A DNA stretch of 64,000 nt from Ignelater luminosus (GCA_011009095.1 VTPC01005425.1:64342-128341); one strand, 5' to 3'; numbered from the stretch's first letter, positions 23,401 to 36,500 are shown. Numbers and translations: made by a program. The notes: generated by a model not told the origin, from the sequence alone.

Positions 23401-23970
23401 ATCCAAGATGGTACAGAGATGTTGGATCTATGTTCGGGATTTTGTAAAAGGGAAGACAAAGATTGGAGTCTGTTAAGGTGTTGCCCTTTCGGCTCTCCAG
23501 TATGAGGCGGCTACGAACACGAAGAACTTTTCTGGAAATAAGTCATCGGGAAAGGCATATATGGAGAAGATTTGGACTAGGCCATCAGAGATGTTCAAAG
23601 TAGCAACGCGTCAGTGGAGATTAGAGTGTTTGCGAGGTAGGTCGAAAAAAGAGGAGGAAAGGCGGGAGTGGATGGCAAAAGCCACACCGGCTGTTAGTGA
23701 TGTAAAATCTTAGAAAATTTCAAAAGATTTTATGAATTTTTTTTCCGAGATCCTCTTGTAAAAGTTCTTTGTGGGGATTTTCAGTGCAGTGGCTTAGTAA
23801 CGCCGTCACTGGCACGTTGAATGTTTTCCTAAGACTTGAAGTTGGATGGACCTTTAGGGTCGGAGACCTACAACATCGCGGGATATGTGGGAATCTTATT
23901 TCCGCACTACGGCTTAATCGACCCTAACGGCGCGGCGATGAGAGTCGTCAATCAGATTGATTTCTAAATA
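20440..23970 (-). mobile_element. decayed LINE (non-LTR retrotransposon)
   Basis: This block is visibly richer in G/C than its surroundings. Read on the minus strand it contains broken reverse-transcriptase sequence. Around 22615-22500 the frame gives ILKPHKSLTNFDSYHPTVIL, then GKIFKRILAARLRKLLEN, then in another frame QFGFRDG near 22450. These are the fingers/palm motifs of jockey-like and related LINE polymerases. Farther upstream (about 23700-23500) are pieces resembling an endonuclease, such as AFAIHSRL. Many stops and frame changes show long inactivity. T-rich sequence near 20510 could mark the 3' tail. Boundaries are approximate. Confidence 0.7.
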
Positions 23971-24417
23971 CCAATAAACTCACTTTAAAAAATTTGATCA
24001 ACTAATATCCAGAAAGAATTGGATTTGTACAACAAATGGAAAAACATTGACTAATCTGTCGTCGCAGCCTCTTTCTTTATCAGAAGCATCTGTACTATCA
24101 AAAGGCTTAAATTTTTTTGTGGTGTTTAAGAAAATTCCTGCTGAAGTCATTGTGAGTTTAGTGAAACTATCGTTACTAAAACTTTCAAAAAGAACTCATA
24201 ATTGGCCAGACTAAAAACAACCAAGTGTTTTTGCTCGACAAAACCTTCATAGCATCTAACATATGCAAGGAGGAAAGAATTGTTTTACGAAATTTTAAAT
24301 CAAACTCTGCATTAATAGACTTCCGGATGATAAAAGCAATGCTACAGCCGAACCTTCTTGACAGATTGCAGCATGTAGAAAAAGTTTTGTGCTGAATTTC
24401 TTCAAGGTAGGACATAT

Positions 24418-24999
24418 ACAGGGTGATTTATAATAAGTGTAACAAACTTCGGCAACTAGTTGTGGAAGTTATTTTGAACAAAAAATGTCATATGAACCTA
24501 GGTTCTATTTCACTTAGTTACAGAATTAAAAGAAATCAAATAATGAGAAGTGGTAAATAAGTAACTGTTTAATATCTAGTTACTTTTAAAAAACAAAATG
24601 CATAGAAGCCGTGTATTTAGTTAAGCTTTAATTGGAAATCAAGATAAAGTGAGAGACTTATAACAGGTGCTCAAAATGTGCCTCTTGAGCCTGAATACAA
24701 GCAGGACACTTGCAAATCATGGTGCCATAAACACGAACGATGACATTGTCATTACGAATTTGATCTGCCGCATACATTATCCTTTGTAATAATTGTTCGG
24801 GGGTGTTTATTTCAACACTGTAAACCTGGTGTTTTAGGTGACCCCAAAGGCAAAAATTTAAAGGATTTAGATCTGAAGATCTTGGAGGCCAAGCGACAGA
24901 ACCCCCACGACTAATCCATCTGGTAGCATAATGTGTACTTAGCCATTCGGTTACTTGTCTTCTATAATGAACTGGAGCGCCATCATGCTGGTACCACAT
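24418..24999 (-). mobile_element. DD41D-type mariner-like transposase fragment
   Basis: The C-terminal 113 codons of a mariner-like transposase (24999-24658): WYQHDGAPVHY with the second catalytic Asp, then WPPRSSDLNPLNFCLWG. I count 41 residues from that Asp to the position of the third acidic residue, which is Asn here instead of Asp (usual motif SPDLTPLDFFLWG). That spacing fits the DD41D group. The element's 3' end, CAGGGTGATTTATAA, follows TA near 24418. Sequence upstream of about 25000 has no transposase, so it is truncated and catalytically dead. Confidence 0.82.
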
Positions 25000-26624
25000 T
25001 TGTTGCCAAATAACTACACACTTTCAGTACGTCTTTCTCATTTAGTTTAATTTACTATTCTTTGTTTTCTTTGTTTTAGTTGAAGTTTAGAAATAATTTA
25101 TGTTCTTTTTTTAACAGAAGCCTAGACGTTGAGTCAGTTGAAAAAATGCAAATCGAGATTTTGTGTAAAGTTTAGGGGAACAACACACCAAAAAACTTTG
25201 TTTCACTTATTTGTAGTAGTATTTGTAACACTTGTTGACTTGATGACTATTTTCTAAAAATCAGCAATCCAAAATATCAACCTTCACGACCTAACTGCAT
25301 TAACATAAGTGGTAAGAGGTTTTTCCATTTTACCTAATTTCCTTCTTTAATTTAATTTAATTTAATTCTGTCGTCAAGTTTTCGATTTTACCTCTTGTGC
25401 TTTTATGGAATCTTCTGACATAGCCCTGGAACACCATGGAGTCTTTGCAATACAAGTCAAGTCTGATTTAGACTTGTGGATTAAACTTCTGTTTTATGGT
25501 CCAACGGATAGTAAATCAACATCCTGACGTTGTAAGAATAAAATTAAAACCAAAGAATTTAAATCATTCTAATTCTCATGTTGACCGCTTTCTCTTCTTT
25601 GAATTAATAAGATTACCAACAGTGTAAAAGAGACCGTTGTAAAAACAACATGAGTGCCATTTTCTAACTTCCTAGTAAGATCAACTGAATTTTTTTTTGT
25701 ATAGATTTTGTAATTATATAATCTGATTCTTTGCTGATATGATTTATATTGATAAAACTGTTCTATTTCTAATTTGTTAAATCCAGAGAAGAAATCTCTA
25801 GTCTAGTCTAGATTTTGTTAAAGCTGATTATCAACATGAAACTCATACTCATGTCATTGACGTCATTTGGAACTTACCATTTGTTTTCATCAAGCTTTGA
25901 ATTACTAGTAATTTAGTTTTGTTGCTTGTTCTAATTTAATTCCCGGTTTAATCATGGGAATTATGTACTGTATTTTTTAAATCTTATCTTGTCGAAACTT
26001 AACAGTAATTATATAAATTTAAATTATATAAAAGGCATGCTGGCTATTTGTTAAATTTTCTTTATTAAATATATTATTGTGTTTTGTCGCAATTACAACT
26101 TCTTACCCATGCTGCAAGGCCACCATTGAGAGAAACCGGTGCAAGATAGACGTGACATGAGGTTCATTTAAATTAAATGGTGGTCTTTATTTATTCTATG
26201 ACACTTTTGTCTTATATTCTCAATTGATTACCCAGGCACACGTACTTAAGTAATGTTTTGTGTTTAGAAAGCTTTTATATTTTAAGAGATAATATGCTAA
26301 AAAACAATAATTAAATTGTTCTCTTTTGTTTCTGCCACAGCATACGTAATTTTAAGAATTCTGTTTATTGCGTAGAGGTATATACTACAAGAAGATAATT
26401 TACTTTTTGTTAACTTCCTGTATGCATCACTTCTACTTGCAAGTACATACGTTTAATTATCTAAATTTACACAACATACATAATTTAATTAAATTTAAAG
26501 TTATTTCGAATTTTTTTTTAATTTAAATTGTTAAAAACAATTTCGTAAGGTAAAGAAATAAAATAAGTAAAAATACAATAAAACATTTTTAATAACAATA
26601 ATTTAAACAAATTATCATGAATTA
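25000..26624. other. intergenic, no gene seen
   Basis: AT-rich DNA with a TTTAA microsatellite near 25350 and long A/T runs towards 26580. Nothing coding was recognised. Confidence 0.6.
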
Positions 26625-29600
26625 TCACCTAATTCTAGAATTAAGAGGATTAATAATCTTTCCAGCCATAAGTGCAACGTGAATCTGCGAATCCATCACA
26701 AAATACAAAAACGGATGATCGGCCATGAATTGTACGGGACCGCGCCTTCTGAAATTATCTGAAAATAACAAGATTTTAAAATTATTTTTATACAATTTCC
26801 GTCAAAAAAAAAAAGAAAAACTAGGACACAACGATTATTTTTACATTAGAAATGCAGCGTGAAAAGATCTTCAAATTACCTAACGCGCCGCATTTTGCAA
26901 GAGTTAGGTTTATTTGGATTTTAAATAAAAACAATGTGATTATCAACAATTATCTTGTGAACACAGTGAGACATTTCATTTAGAGTAAACGTTTTGTAAT
27001 GTCAGTTAACTACCAAGGTTGATTGCATCTTAAGGTTAATAAAAATAATAGTGATTTTAAACTTACGATTGTCATTTTGTAAAGTGTTCGGATCTACGTA
27101 ATTTCTTATTGTTACAGTTACTGCTTGCTCAATGTTTGTTACGTAGATATCCTTATCATTTGTCATACGTGAAAAGTCGGCACGGCGTGGTTCGAAAATC
27201 TGTCGGATCCCCAACTAGAATCGTAACAAAAAAGTATTATTTAATTGTATTATAAAAATAACCAAACATATACATTCACTACAATTTTATTTAAGCATCC
27301 ATGCATATGTTGGGGAATTTCAATGATAGGTCAGCATACAAATCCCTACAAAAAAAAGCAAGCACTGCACCATTTCGTTTGGACTTACCTTCTGTAGTGT
27401 TGGTGTGAGTACAATATAACCCTTTAACATAAAACTAGGAATAGTAGCTTTTACCCTGGTAGGTTGCAAACTATAAATAATTTGCTTAAGGGTGGTACTC
27501 ATCATATTAGAGACCAAGTTATCTATTCCCATCTCGTCTATAGGTAGTACGAGAAGTAAATAGTATCTTGTACTATCCAATGGAAAAGTCAAGGCTAATG
27601 CGTTTAAATGAGAAATGTAACGGAATGGAAGAACAGTATCGTAGGTCATAAAATTTATATTGGGTTCTCGTATTTTACCATTTACTGCAAATGTTGTTGG
27701 TCTTGCTGGTTCATATCCTGTAGCTGAACTCATATATGAACGCGTAGGATTATTGTCGTGGTACCTTGCAATCAAATAATCAATAACAGATCTTGTTCCT
27801 CTAGGTTTTATATTTTCAGTCGCATCGGAACTTTTCTCTGTTCCTGTGAATGACTCTTCTTCAGATGAAGAAGATACAAGTCTATCATCATCACTACTTG
27901 CTTCTATAGAATCCAGTTCTTTTACGACCGTGTCATCAGTAGCGTCTGTTAATTCGGTTGCAGTGGAAGTTTCTTTAATTACTGCACTGCTTAACAAATC
28001 ATTAACTTCGGTGCTGATGTTTTTAGGTTCATTAAAACCATCAGTTTTGCTCAACATAAATGAAGATCGTAACACTTCTGTTTTATTTTCTATTGAAGTA
28101 ACTTTAGTATTAGCACTTATTACAGCCCGATTCGTTTTTGAACTGTTTTGCGTCTGAGCTGTTTTATTTTCAGATTTTAACATATTAACAAGTTCCACAT
28201 CATCGCGAAATCTGGGTAACGACTTTGTTCTAGGTTTCCTGCTAGTCATTCTATTTGTTTCGTTCCCATCTTTTATATTTTCAGTTCTAGGCCCTAAAGT
28301 TGTAGGTTGAACTATTACTTCAAATCCTGTTGGCAGATCACTTCCAGAAGGGGTTATTATTGTTGGAATAGGCCTTTCTGTCATATTCTCATTTGTAGCA
28401 GTATTCCCAATATTTTGTGAATTTCTCGTGGTTGGCATTACATCTACAGTAATTGCTGCATTTTCTGTAGTACTCATTAAGGTTGTGTCTGTTGTAGCTG
28501 TACTTTCATCATCTTGTGGAGTTCTTGTGGTTGGCATCACACTTACAATAATTGGTGTATCTCCTGTGATACTTGTTATGGTTGAATCCATAGTGGTGAT
28601 AGTAGTGGTACCTTCAGAATTTTGTGAACCTCTTGTTGTTGGCGTTACATCTATAGTAATTGCTGTATTTTCTATAGTACTCATTATAGTTGAATCTGTA
28701 GCTGTACTGTCAGTATCTGTTGTTTCTGTAGAAGTAGTAGAAAGCAAGGTGGTACTTGTAGGTGTGCTATCATTTATAATTGTTGTACTTTCGACAGTAG
28801 TACTGGAGAGTGTAGTTGGTTGTAAATTTATAATTATAGGTCCCATACTATCCAATTGGGTTACTGTCGTTTCAATTGTACTGCTGCTAGTTGACGTAGT
28901 ATCTGCATTTCCAACCGTACTGGGGACTATATCTATTGTAACTGCAGTTGGACGTGTACTTAAAGGAATACTTGTAGTTACAGTTTCTGTGACTACCATA
29001 GTAGGTGATACAGTTGTACTTGTAGTAGTACTATCGGGAGAGGTTGTTATAGTAGTGTCAATAGTAATCGCAGTGCTGGATGTTGCTGATTCTGTTGTTG
29101 TTGGTTGAGCAGTGCTTGTTGTTGTAGTCTGAGTAGAAGTAACTATTGTAGAAGTAGCATCAGGTGGTTCCGTTTGAGTTGTAATTGGAGTAGCCGTAGT
29201 TGTTGAAATTGGTCTGGTTGTTGGAGCTGAACTAATTACCGTAGTAGTAGTAAGTGGAGTGGTTGTAATAGTTTCTACATGTGTTGTTTCGGTATTTGAA
29301 GTTGTCGTAACGGTAGATTCTGGAACCAAAGTAGAAGTAGACATTGATTCGTCTCTATCTTCAGTAACAGTAACAAGGGATGTTGTTGGTGTAGTAGTGC
29401 TTGTGGTATTCGCCGGACTGGTAGGTGTAGTAGAACTTGTGCTGCTAGTAGTTACAGTATTTGGATCTGGATACAACGCATTATTAAATGAATTTACGTC
29501 GTATCCATAAAACCTAAGAATATCTTCATATGATGATTTCAGCGTGACGTTCTCATGGCTGAAGGTTAGTCCTGCCAGGAACCCCTCCTGTGGAATGAAG

Positions 29601-30540
29601 TAGCTCTAGAAACATAACTTTGAGTTGAGAATTAGTTATAATATTTGAACATACGTACCTTTAAATGTCTATGGATATCTCTTAGACCGACCCTGGTAAT
29701 GGACACGTCGAGCGGCAAAAGAGTGGCGCGTAGAATTTCATCTAAAGCTATTCCTTGCACACCCTCACCTAGGGCAACCAAAACGCTCGTGGCTCCGTAT
29801 GGAGAAAAAGCGATGTTGTTCTCATTATTCTGATTGTGTGCCTAAACAATTTAGAAATACGTAATTTACTATTAGGTATTATAATACGGAAACAATTTAT
29901 CTAGATCTTTGTTGATTGTATACAAAAATTGTACCAATATGTTCCAAGGTCTATGGTGGACTAATTGCAGATTAACGTGCAAGCCTTGATTTCTTTCATG
30001 CAAACAGCAGATATGTTATTTAAAAAGTTCTGAATTACAAAATTGTATTTGTGTAGGTTTGTGATTCGTGGATTTTTTGGGATAAAATTAAAGTTATTAA
30101 CCTTGGGAGTTAAAATTATAAAATTAAAATTAAAATTACACATAACTTTCTCGATAATGATTAGTATTATTGTTTATTTTATTATTATTAAGGGACTAAA
30201 TGCTTTTAATCTAAAGTTGCGTACTGCAACAATATTAAGATGATTTTATCAATTAGTAACTACTTTTCAAAAAAAAAATACAAAAAATTCGCAAAAATTA
30301 TTTTTTTATTTTATTTATTTATTTATTTATTTTAAAATTTAGATTCTTATTCTAGAAAAATCCTTAATTAAATCTCACATGCAAAATAATTAATCCTATG
30401 TAATTGACGGCATCAACCATAATATCCTGAGGAAGAGGTTGAGGGTAAGTATGTCCAGCTCTCCATCTAGGCGGTTCACTTGCTATAAATGGCACTTTGA
30501 AAATTCCAATTAGAAAACCACACACAAACAACAGTTTCAT
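26625..30540 (-). CDS. secreted serpin with large mucin-like insertion (Spn100A-like)
   Basis: A serpin of 947 residues built from five exons: 30540-30379, 29841-29659, 29605-27389, 27214-27067 and 26758-26625. All junctions have GT-AG ends and agreeing phases. It begins with a signal peptide (MKLLFVCGFLIGIFKVPFIA). Exon 2 has the serpin N-terminal signature NNIAFSPYGATSVLVALGEG. Exon 3 then carries a Ser/Thr-rich insertion (about residues 160-545, rich in TTT, TST and PTT) and a charged linker, before the serpin fold resumes near residue 716 and ends with FMADHPFLYFVMDS. Where inhibitory serpins have an Ala/Gly-rich hinge, this has RNYVDPNTLQND, so it is probably non-inhibitory. The layout recalls Drosophila Spn100A, but orthology is inferred. 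The insertion is likely heavily O-glycosylated. Confidence 0.88.
28425..28720 (-). repeat. degenerate tandem repeats in the serpin mucin region
   Basis: About 100-bp units within serpin exon 3. They encode variants of ITIDVTPTTRGSQN, IIVSVMPTTRTPQD and ITVDVMPTTRNSQN. The plus-strand motif GTGGTTGGCATTACATCTAC recurs near 28428, 28527 and 28635. Two looser copies (IIINLQPTTL, FEVIVQPTTL) lie outside the array. Confidence 0.8.
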
Positions 30541-32304
30541 TTTTTATCAATTTGTACAAGAAGCAAAAACTAAGTCCTCCCGCTTCCACACATCAACGCG
30601 AACTGAAGAGCTGTCGCGAACCCGCTGATGCTTCGGCTTGATGATAAACACCATCCGCAGGTACTGACTACTCACTCTTTGGGCAACAAGAAATTATATG
30701 TAGATATGAAGAAACGTGAAATTAAAAAACTGGAAGGAGATTAGTTTTTCGACAAGTCATGAACTTGAATTCGCGGAATCGTTTTATGAAGAATGCGAAT
30801 TTAATTTGTCATTAACCTAGGAGAAGTAAAATTTGATACATAAATAATTTTTCATTTTATTTTAGGTTAATGTTTTGAAACTAATAATTAATTTCATTTT
30901 TAGAAATGATAAAAAATAACATGTAGAAAACGACCTCTTCTAGCATGACCTTGCCAAAATATAATTACAACTCATAATAATGTAACATGTTTTATAGTAA
31001 CAACAATAATGTTATGTCAAATGATTAATTATTTTCTTGCTCTATTTAATTTGGATCGTGTATTTTTCACTTCCATAACCAATCTATTATGTTTCAGTGT
31101 TAAAAATCAATTGATGACACTTTAGCGATTGTATTCAATTTTTTCAGTATTTGTGAAATAAGTGAAAGTGGACAACTCCTGTTTGTCATGTGCTTAAAAC
31201 ACATTATAAAATTGCACACATGTAATATGCATTTTAAAATTTAATGAACTTGTGTAACACCTAAGCTTTACCACAAATTAAATAATATATTACTAAAACA
31301 TTGTTTTGTTGAGAATATCATGGTTCTATTTTTCCTGCCTTTCAGCGCTAATCCTTTGTTTTTTCTTTGGATTATACATATCTTCTGATGTTAGTACTTA
31401 TTCTTAATTTATTCTGGAGTATTTAAGACGCCACTGAGAACAATGAATTAAATGTTCTTTTATATTTATATGAGAACTCATTAGCACATCCCTCATGTAT
31501 GACCTTATTTTAGAATGGTATAATAATTTCACGGTAGCTTTTCAGTTAGCAGACTAATCAGTTTTATTTTTAAATAATACAACTATGTATCTACAGGTTA
31601 TGATTTATGAGTTCCTCCCGAAAAACAGTCGTGCTGTCGATCGGAAGATAATATTTAGAAATTTGCAGTTCCATAGTGCTAGGTCAAAATAGAATAAATT
31701 ACATATGAAGTACCTACTGCATTGTAAACTTATAATTTGCGCTACATCACATAACAGATATATTACCTAATATGAGTTTGTCAGAAAAAAAGATTGACAT
31801 TTGGTTTATTCGTCTCCGTTTATTAAAGAAGTTCTTATTATTCTTGGTGAACTGTGCGTAGAATTTGAAATGGTTTCAATTTGTTATTTTTCATAGGTGA
31901 TCTTATAAATAACACTATTTATTTATTTGGCGATAACAATACAAGTAAAACTTATTTTAATATGCAATAAAACATAAACGGAATCTACTCGATGATTTCA
32001 ATTCCTGGGTCTTATACCCTGCTCTGAACTAGTCTATTTCGTTACCAACCGGCACGCTTCCTTAATTTTTTTACAAATCCTCTAAGAAAAGCATCACCAA
32101 GAAAACTAAGAATTGAAAAGGGTTTGTCTACACGACAAGATCTGACCTGAAACTTCATATTTTTTTAATTTTTTGTAAGTAAAATCTCTTTCTAACCAGT
32201 TGTTAATGATTCGCTATTTAGTTCAGATTTTAAATTCTCCATTTTCTTCCAAAACTATTTCAATAAGGTTAGCTGGAACACCTATCCTCTAATACATATA
32301 CCTA
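30541..32304. other. intergenic, serpin promoter side
   Basis: Upstream of the serpin start, containing its promoter and leader. Otherwise AT-rich with no gene. A TTTA microsatellite lies nearby inside serpin intron 1, near 30310-30330. Confidence 0.55.
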
Positions 32305-33597
32305 ACACATCGTTCAATAAGTCCCGAGACTAACAACGAAAACAACATTTTTTTTTCAAAAATCATTTTTATTCATCAATATAATCTCCTTTTAGAGTGA
32401 TACAATCTTTCCAACGCCTTTCCAGCATTTCTATACCATGTTTATAGAAGGATTTATCCTTTGCTTCAAAATAGGCTTCAGTTTCGGCAATGACCTCCTC
32501 ATTCGAGCCAAATTTTTTTCCCTGGAGCATTTTTTTGAGATCAGCAAAGAGCCAGTAGTCGCTGGGGGCTAAATCTGGCGAATACGGGGGGTGGGGAAGC
32601 AAATCAAAGCCCAACTCGTAGATTTTTGCCATTGTTTTCATGGACTTGTGGCATGGTGCATTGTCTTGCTGAAAAAGGATTTTTTTCTTCTTCATGTGCG
32701 GTCGTTTTGCTGCGATCTCCTCCTTCAAACGTACCAACAAGTCAATATAATAATCACTGTTGATCGATTTACCTTTTTCCAGGTAGTCAATGAAAATGAC
32801 GCCATGTGTATCCCAAAAAACAGACGCCATGACTTTGCCAGCAGATTGCTGCGTTTTTGGACGCTTTGGGCGGCTTTCGCCAGCCATGCGCCACTCAGAT
32901 GATTGCCGATTCGACTCTGGAGTGAAATGATGTATCCATGTTTCATCCATGGTCACGTATCGACGCAGGAAATTCTTTTTATTGCGAGTAAATAGCGATA
33001 AACAGCTCTCTGAATCGTCGATTCGTTGCTGTTTTTGTTCCATTGAAAGCAATCGCGGCACCCACTTGGAAAAAACCTTTTTCATGCTCAATTTTTCATG
33101 AAGGATTGTAAATACGCTTCCAGATGATATCTGTGTCATTTCTGCAATCTCACGGACCTTTACTTTGCGATTTTTCATTACGATTTTGAATACTTCACTC
33201 ACATTTTCCGGTGTAACGGCTTCGAAAGGCCTACCCGAACGTTCCGCATCGTTTGTGTCCGTACGACCACGTTTAAACTCAGCATACCAACGACAAATCG
33301 TTGATTTGGATGGAGAGGAGTCCGGGTAACGTTTCTCAAGCCATTGCTGGGCTTCTACGGTGTTTTTACCCATTAAAAAACAATGTTTTATCAACACGCG
33401 AAACTCGCTTTGTTCCATTTTTCAAACAAATTACAAAGTGACTTTACTCTAACCTCGATAACTCTGCTGTTTGTGGTCCAATCGACGTGAAATTTTTACA
33501 CGTTTCATGTGAAGGTTCGCACTCTAGGGAAACGTGGCTAGTTTGGTACTACTAGCACCATCTCTGGGTTAGTCTCGGGACTTATTGAACGATGTGT
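32305..33597 (-). mobile_element. complete mariner transposon
   Basis: A 1293-bp mariner with perfect terminal inverted repeats of about 30 bp (ACACATCGTTCAATAAGTCC and onward) and TA duplications at 32303-32304 and 33598-33599. It holds one full-length transposase gene. Length, ends and gene all match a complete autonomous mariner. The terminal sequence reminds me of the mellifera subfamily, a weak recollection that a search would settle. Confidence 0.95.
32369..33418 (-). CDS. mariner transposase, 349 residues, open
   Basis: A full-length mariner transposase. The N-terminal domain has two helix-turn-helix regions (near CFLMGKNTVEAQQWLEKRYP and VREIAEMTQISSGSVFTILH). The linker motif is WVPRLL. 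The DD34D catalytic triad is present: TMDETWIHH, QQDNAPCH, and SPDLAPSDYWLF (34 residues between the second and third Asp). Start ATG at 33418 and stop at 32369 give the usual length of about 345-350 residues. No internal stop is present and all key residues are intact, so it could be active. The gene starts about 180 bp inside the element's 5' end. Confidence 0.96.
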   Translation of the reverse strand: MEQSEFRVLIKHCFLMGKNTVEAQQWLEKRYPDSSPSKSTICRWYAEFKRGRTDTNDAERSGRPFEAVTPENVSEVFKIVMKNRKVKVREIAEMTQISSGSVFTILHEKLSMKKVFSKWVPRLLSMEQKQQRIDDSESCLSLFTRNKKNFLRRYVTMDETWIHHFTPESNRQSSEWRMAGESRPKRPKTQQSAGKVMASVFWDTHGVIFIDYLEKGKSINSDYYIDLLVRLKEEIAAKRPHMKKKKILFQQDNAPCHKSMKTMAKIYELGFDLLPHPPYSPDLAPSDYWLFADLKKMLQGKKFGSNEEVIAETEAYFEAKDKSFYKHGIEMLERRWKDCITLKGDYIDE

Positions 33598-33599
33598 TA

Positions 33600-36500
33600 T
33601 AAACTTGTTCATTATTGTATTGCTTATTACGTGAAATAGGCAGCCCTTTTGCCGATGTAATAAAATACCCAGAATTTTGCTTATTTTGTGTAATAGGCAA
33701 CTTCACAAATTTGGAGTAACACATACATGAACTCACTTGGCATGGTTTTAGTTGCTTTTGCAAACAGAAACAAAATTATCAAAATAAAAGATAGGTAACA
33801 CTACAAGAAACGTGAAACATGTGTAAAAGTTTCAACTTGGTTTTCGAATACTTTAAAAGTAAGTTTGTTTTCATGTTATGAAAGTTTTATTGAAAACACT
33901 ATGAGATCTACAATCTATGGTTAACGCTTTTGCCAACGTTTTAGAGAACTCTGCATGATAACGAGTGTTTTAAAAGTCTCAAAATTTAAAACATGTTTTC
34001 GTAATTCATAAGGGCGTTTGATAATAATACATACAAGATGTCTCACGAAAGATGAAACAAGCATTCTCTTTCTTATTTATATAATAGCATATTATACACT
34101 AAGCTTGAGAAGACTATTATTATAGTCTGAATGCGAGGGCTATAATAGTCTTCTCGATTGTGGTGGAACTATATCATATTTTAACATCTTGAAGGATTTT
34201 CAAGTGTTCTACAAAGTCATCATCAATACACGTCATTAGAGTTATCTAACGTATAAATATAATGACTGTACTTTGAATGAGAGGACAAATACAACATGAA
34301 ATGAAAGAATACCTATTCCGTATATGTTTAGAACGTCTCCTAAATCGTTTCTATTTAAAGAAATGAGAAGAGAATCTGTTCAGACATGACGCTTGCGTGC
34401 AACAAACTCTTTGGTCTGTTTGAAAAAGACGTTAACATGTAAAAATCAATAACGTAGTCTTGTATATTGACATTATTTTTTAATTTTACCTAGTTACCTA
34501 CATACATACGTTAGACTCAGATGCCGAATTCGCACAATTATTAAAATAAATGAACAATTTTGATGCTGATTCTGAGCAGATGTAAATACTTAGATGTCAA
34601 AGAGGGTTGTTATTTTGGCAACGGGGCAATTGCTTTTAAATTTTCTGCGAACTGGATATTTTAAAATTGCTTATTATTTTCCATTTCTCGCTTTCCTTAG
34701 GCATTCATAATTTTAAGAAATATGTGGTAGAGTGTTGTAGGTGGGTATTGATTCGTTGGCTTAGTATTTTTAGAATACATGCTTTGCCATTGTACAGCTA
34801 GTGATAGTACTCATTACTGTCTAATTGGTTAATCAAGTATATTCAGTTGCCGAAATAAGAGCTTTTTTGGTATCCAACTGATCTAACATTAACTTTAAAT
34901 GACATACAATATACTTCTTGCTGCTAGATTATAATTTTTACATTTCACAACGACGCATTTTTCATTTTGTTTTATGTATATGTAAACTGTTACAAACTTA
35001 ACAAACTTTAAACTTCCAAAAAACATAAACTGACTAAATCAAACAATTCGTCATTTTATTTTTTGACCTCGGTTTATTAAATATATTTAAAGAAACGTTT
35101 AATGTCTTTTCAAACATTATAGCATACTATTCGTAATACTGACTACACTAAAATGACGTCATTTTCCTTTTTGCACCATTTGTAAATGGCAAGTGATGTG
35201 TGCTTCAAGCCTTGCAAAAGCTACGAAACATTTGTTTTTATAAGATTTTCTGATTTGTGCATATTTTTCTAGTATTTCGACGTAATATGTCAGAACTGAA
35301 TTCATTTGATTTAGAGTCTGCTTTAGTACACAGTGAAACACTACCAGGGGGTATACAATGGGACTACCAAGATGACTGCCCCGATGCCTAATTTTAACAA
35401 CTTTTTTTAGCAAGATGATGGTTTAACACAGAGGTAAACCTATCACTAGCAAACGCAAAAAAGGCTACTAAAAACTTGTTGTTCACGAATCGGACATTGT
35501 AGTGCAACATTCTGCACCTTTGCTAATAAAAACTAAATGACTTTCAAGACATTTTGTTTCAATAAAATTGTCTCATTGTGTACCATTGATAGTACACAGT
35601 AAGACACTTAACACCATTTTTTAGAAATATCTTTCTCAAGTATAAAAAATTTGGAAAATATTACTCATTTTCACCAAAAAAACCCTGGTACAGGTCGTGT
35701 ATGGATTTTTGTGTTTTATAAAAAAACCAGGGCTTAGAAAAATAAAATGTAAAAAACAACTTGCTGTGGACGACTTCCCCCCCCCTTTTCAACAAAAAAC
35801 TGAAAAGGAGGAAAAAAAATTCAGCAGTTTTTTTCGTACACACGGGATGTATCTAAACCTCTATTTCTATGTCTTTAAATATTCATAAATAATTGTCTAA
35901 GGCAATGATCAGCAACTGCGAGATCCCAATAAAATTTGTGCATTGTGGATTTACATTTTATAAATATAATACCCAAGTTGCAGTCAGCAAAATTAAATAT
36001 CAAGTGCATTTGAAAATCTTAGTTCTTGTATACTCTCAGTTATTTTACTGAGAAGAATCTTGAAAAAATATTAATACCAATTCCCGTTTACTTAATTTGG
36101 GTTATGATTAGTCGCACGTCTATCTATGGGAAATTACTCATGGTCGTAGTTATGTTTAAAATTATTTAAGCTATAAAAATTCCCTGATGGATAATAGCGT
36201 GTCTGTCTCATTTTTACTTTAATATTTGAATTGTCTAAAATCTTCTAGGAATCGAAGAAGAGAATAATCAATGTTGCATCAGAAATTAAATAAAGATAGG
36301 TTATGCTTTATTTTATTAGTATCTTCGTGAACCACACATTAATAAAGACAGACAAAAAACAGTAACGCAAGATGTTCGAGCATTTAGAGGAACCAATGCA
36401 GACATTATCTAGTTATAACAAAACTAAGTAAAAGACCAACAGAAAAGAAGCAAAAAAGTCTAATGATAAAAAGTATATAGTAGAAAAATTTTAAGCGCAA

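Noticed and set aside
28428-29510. Val-rich plus-strand frames opposite the serpin
   Set aside because: Antisense reading of Thr-rich codons of the mucin region.
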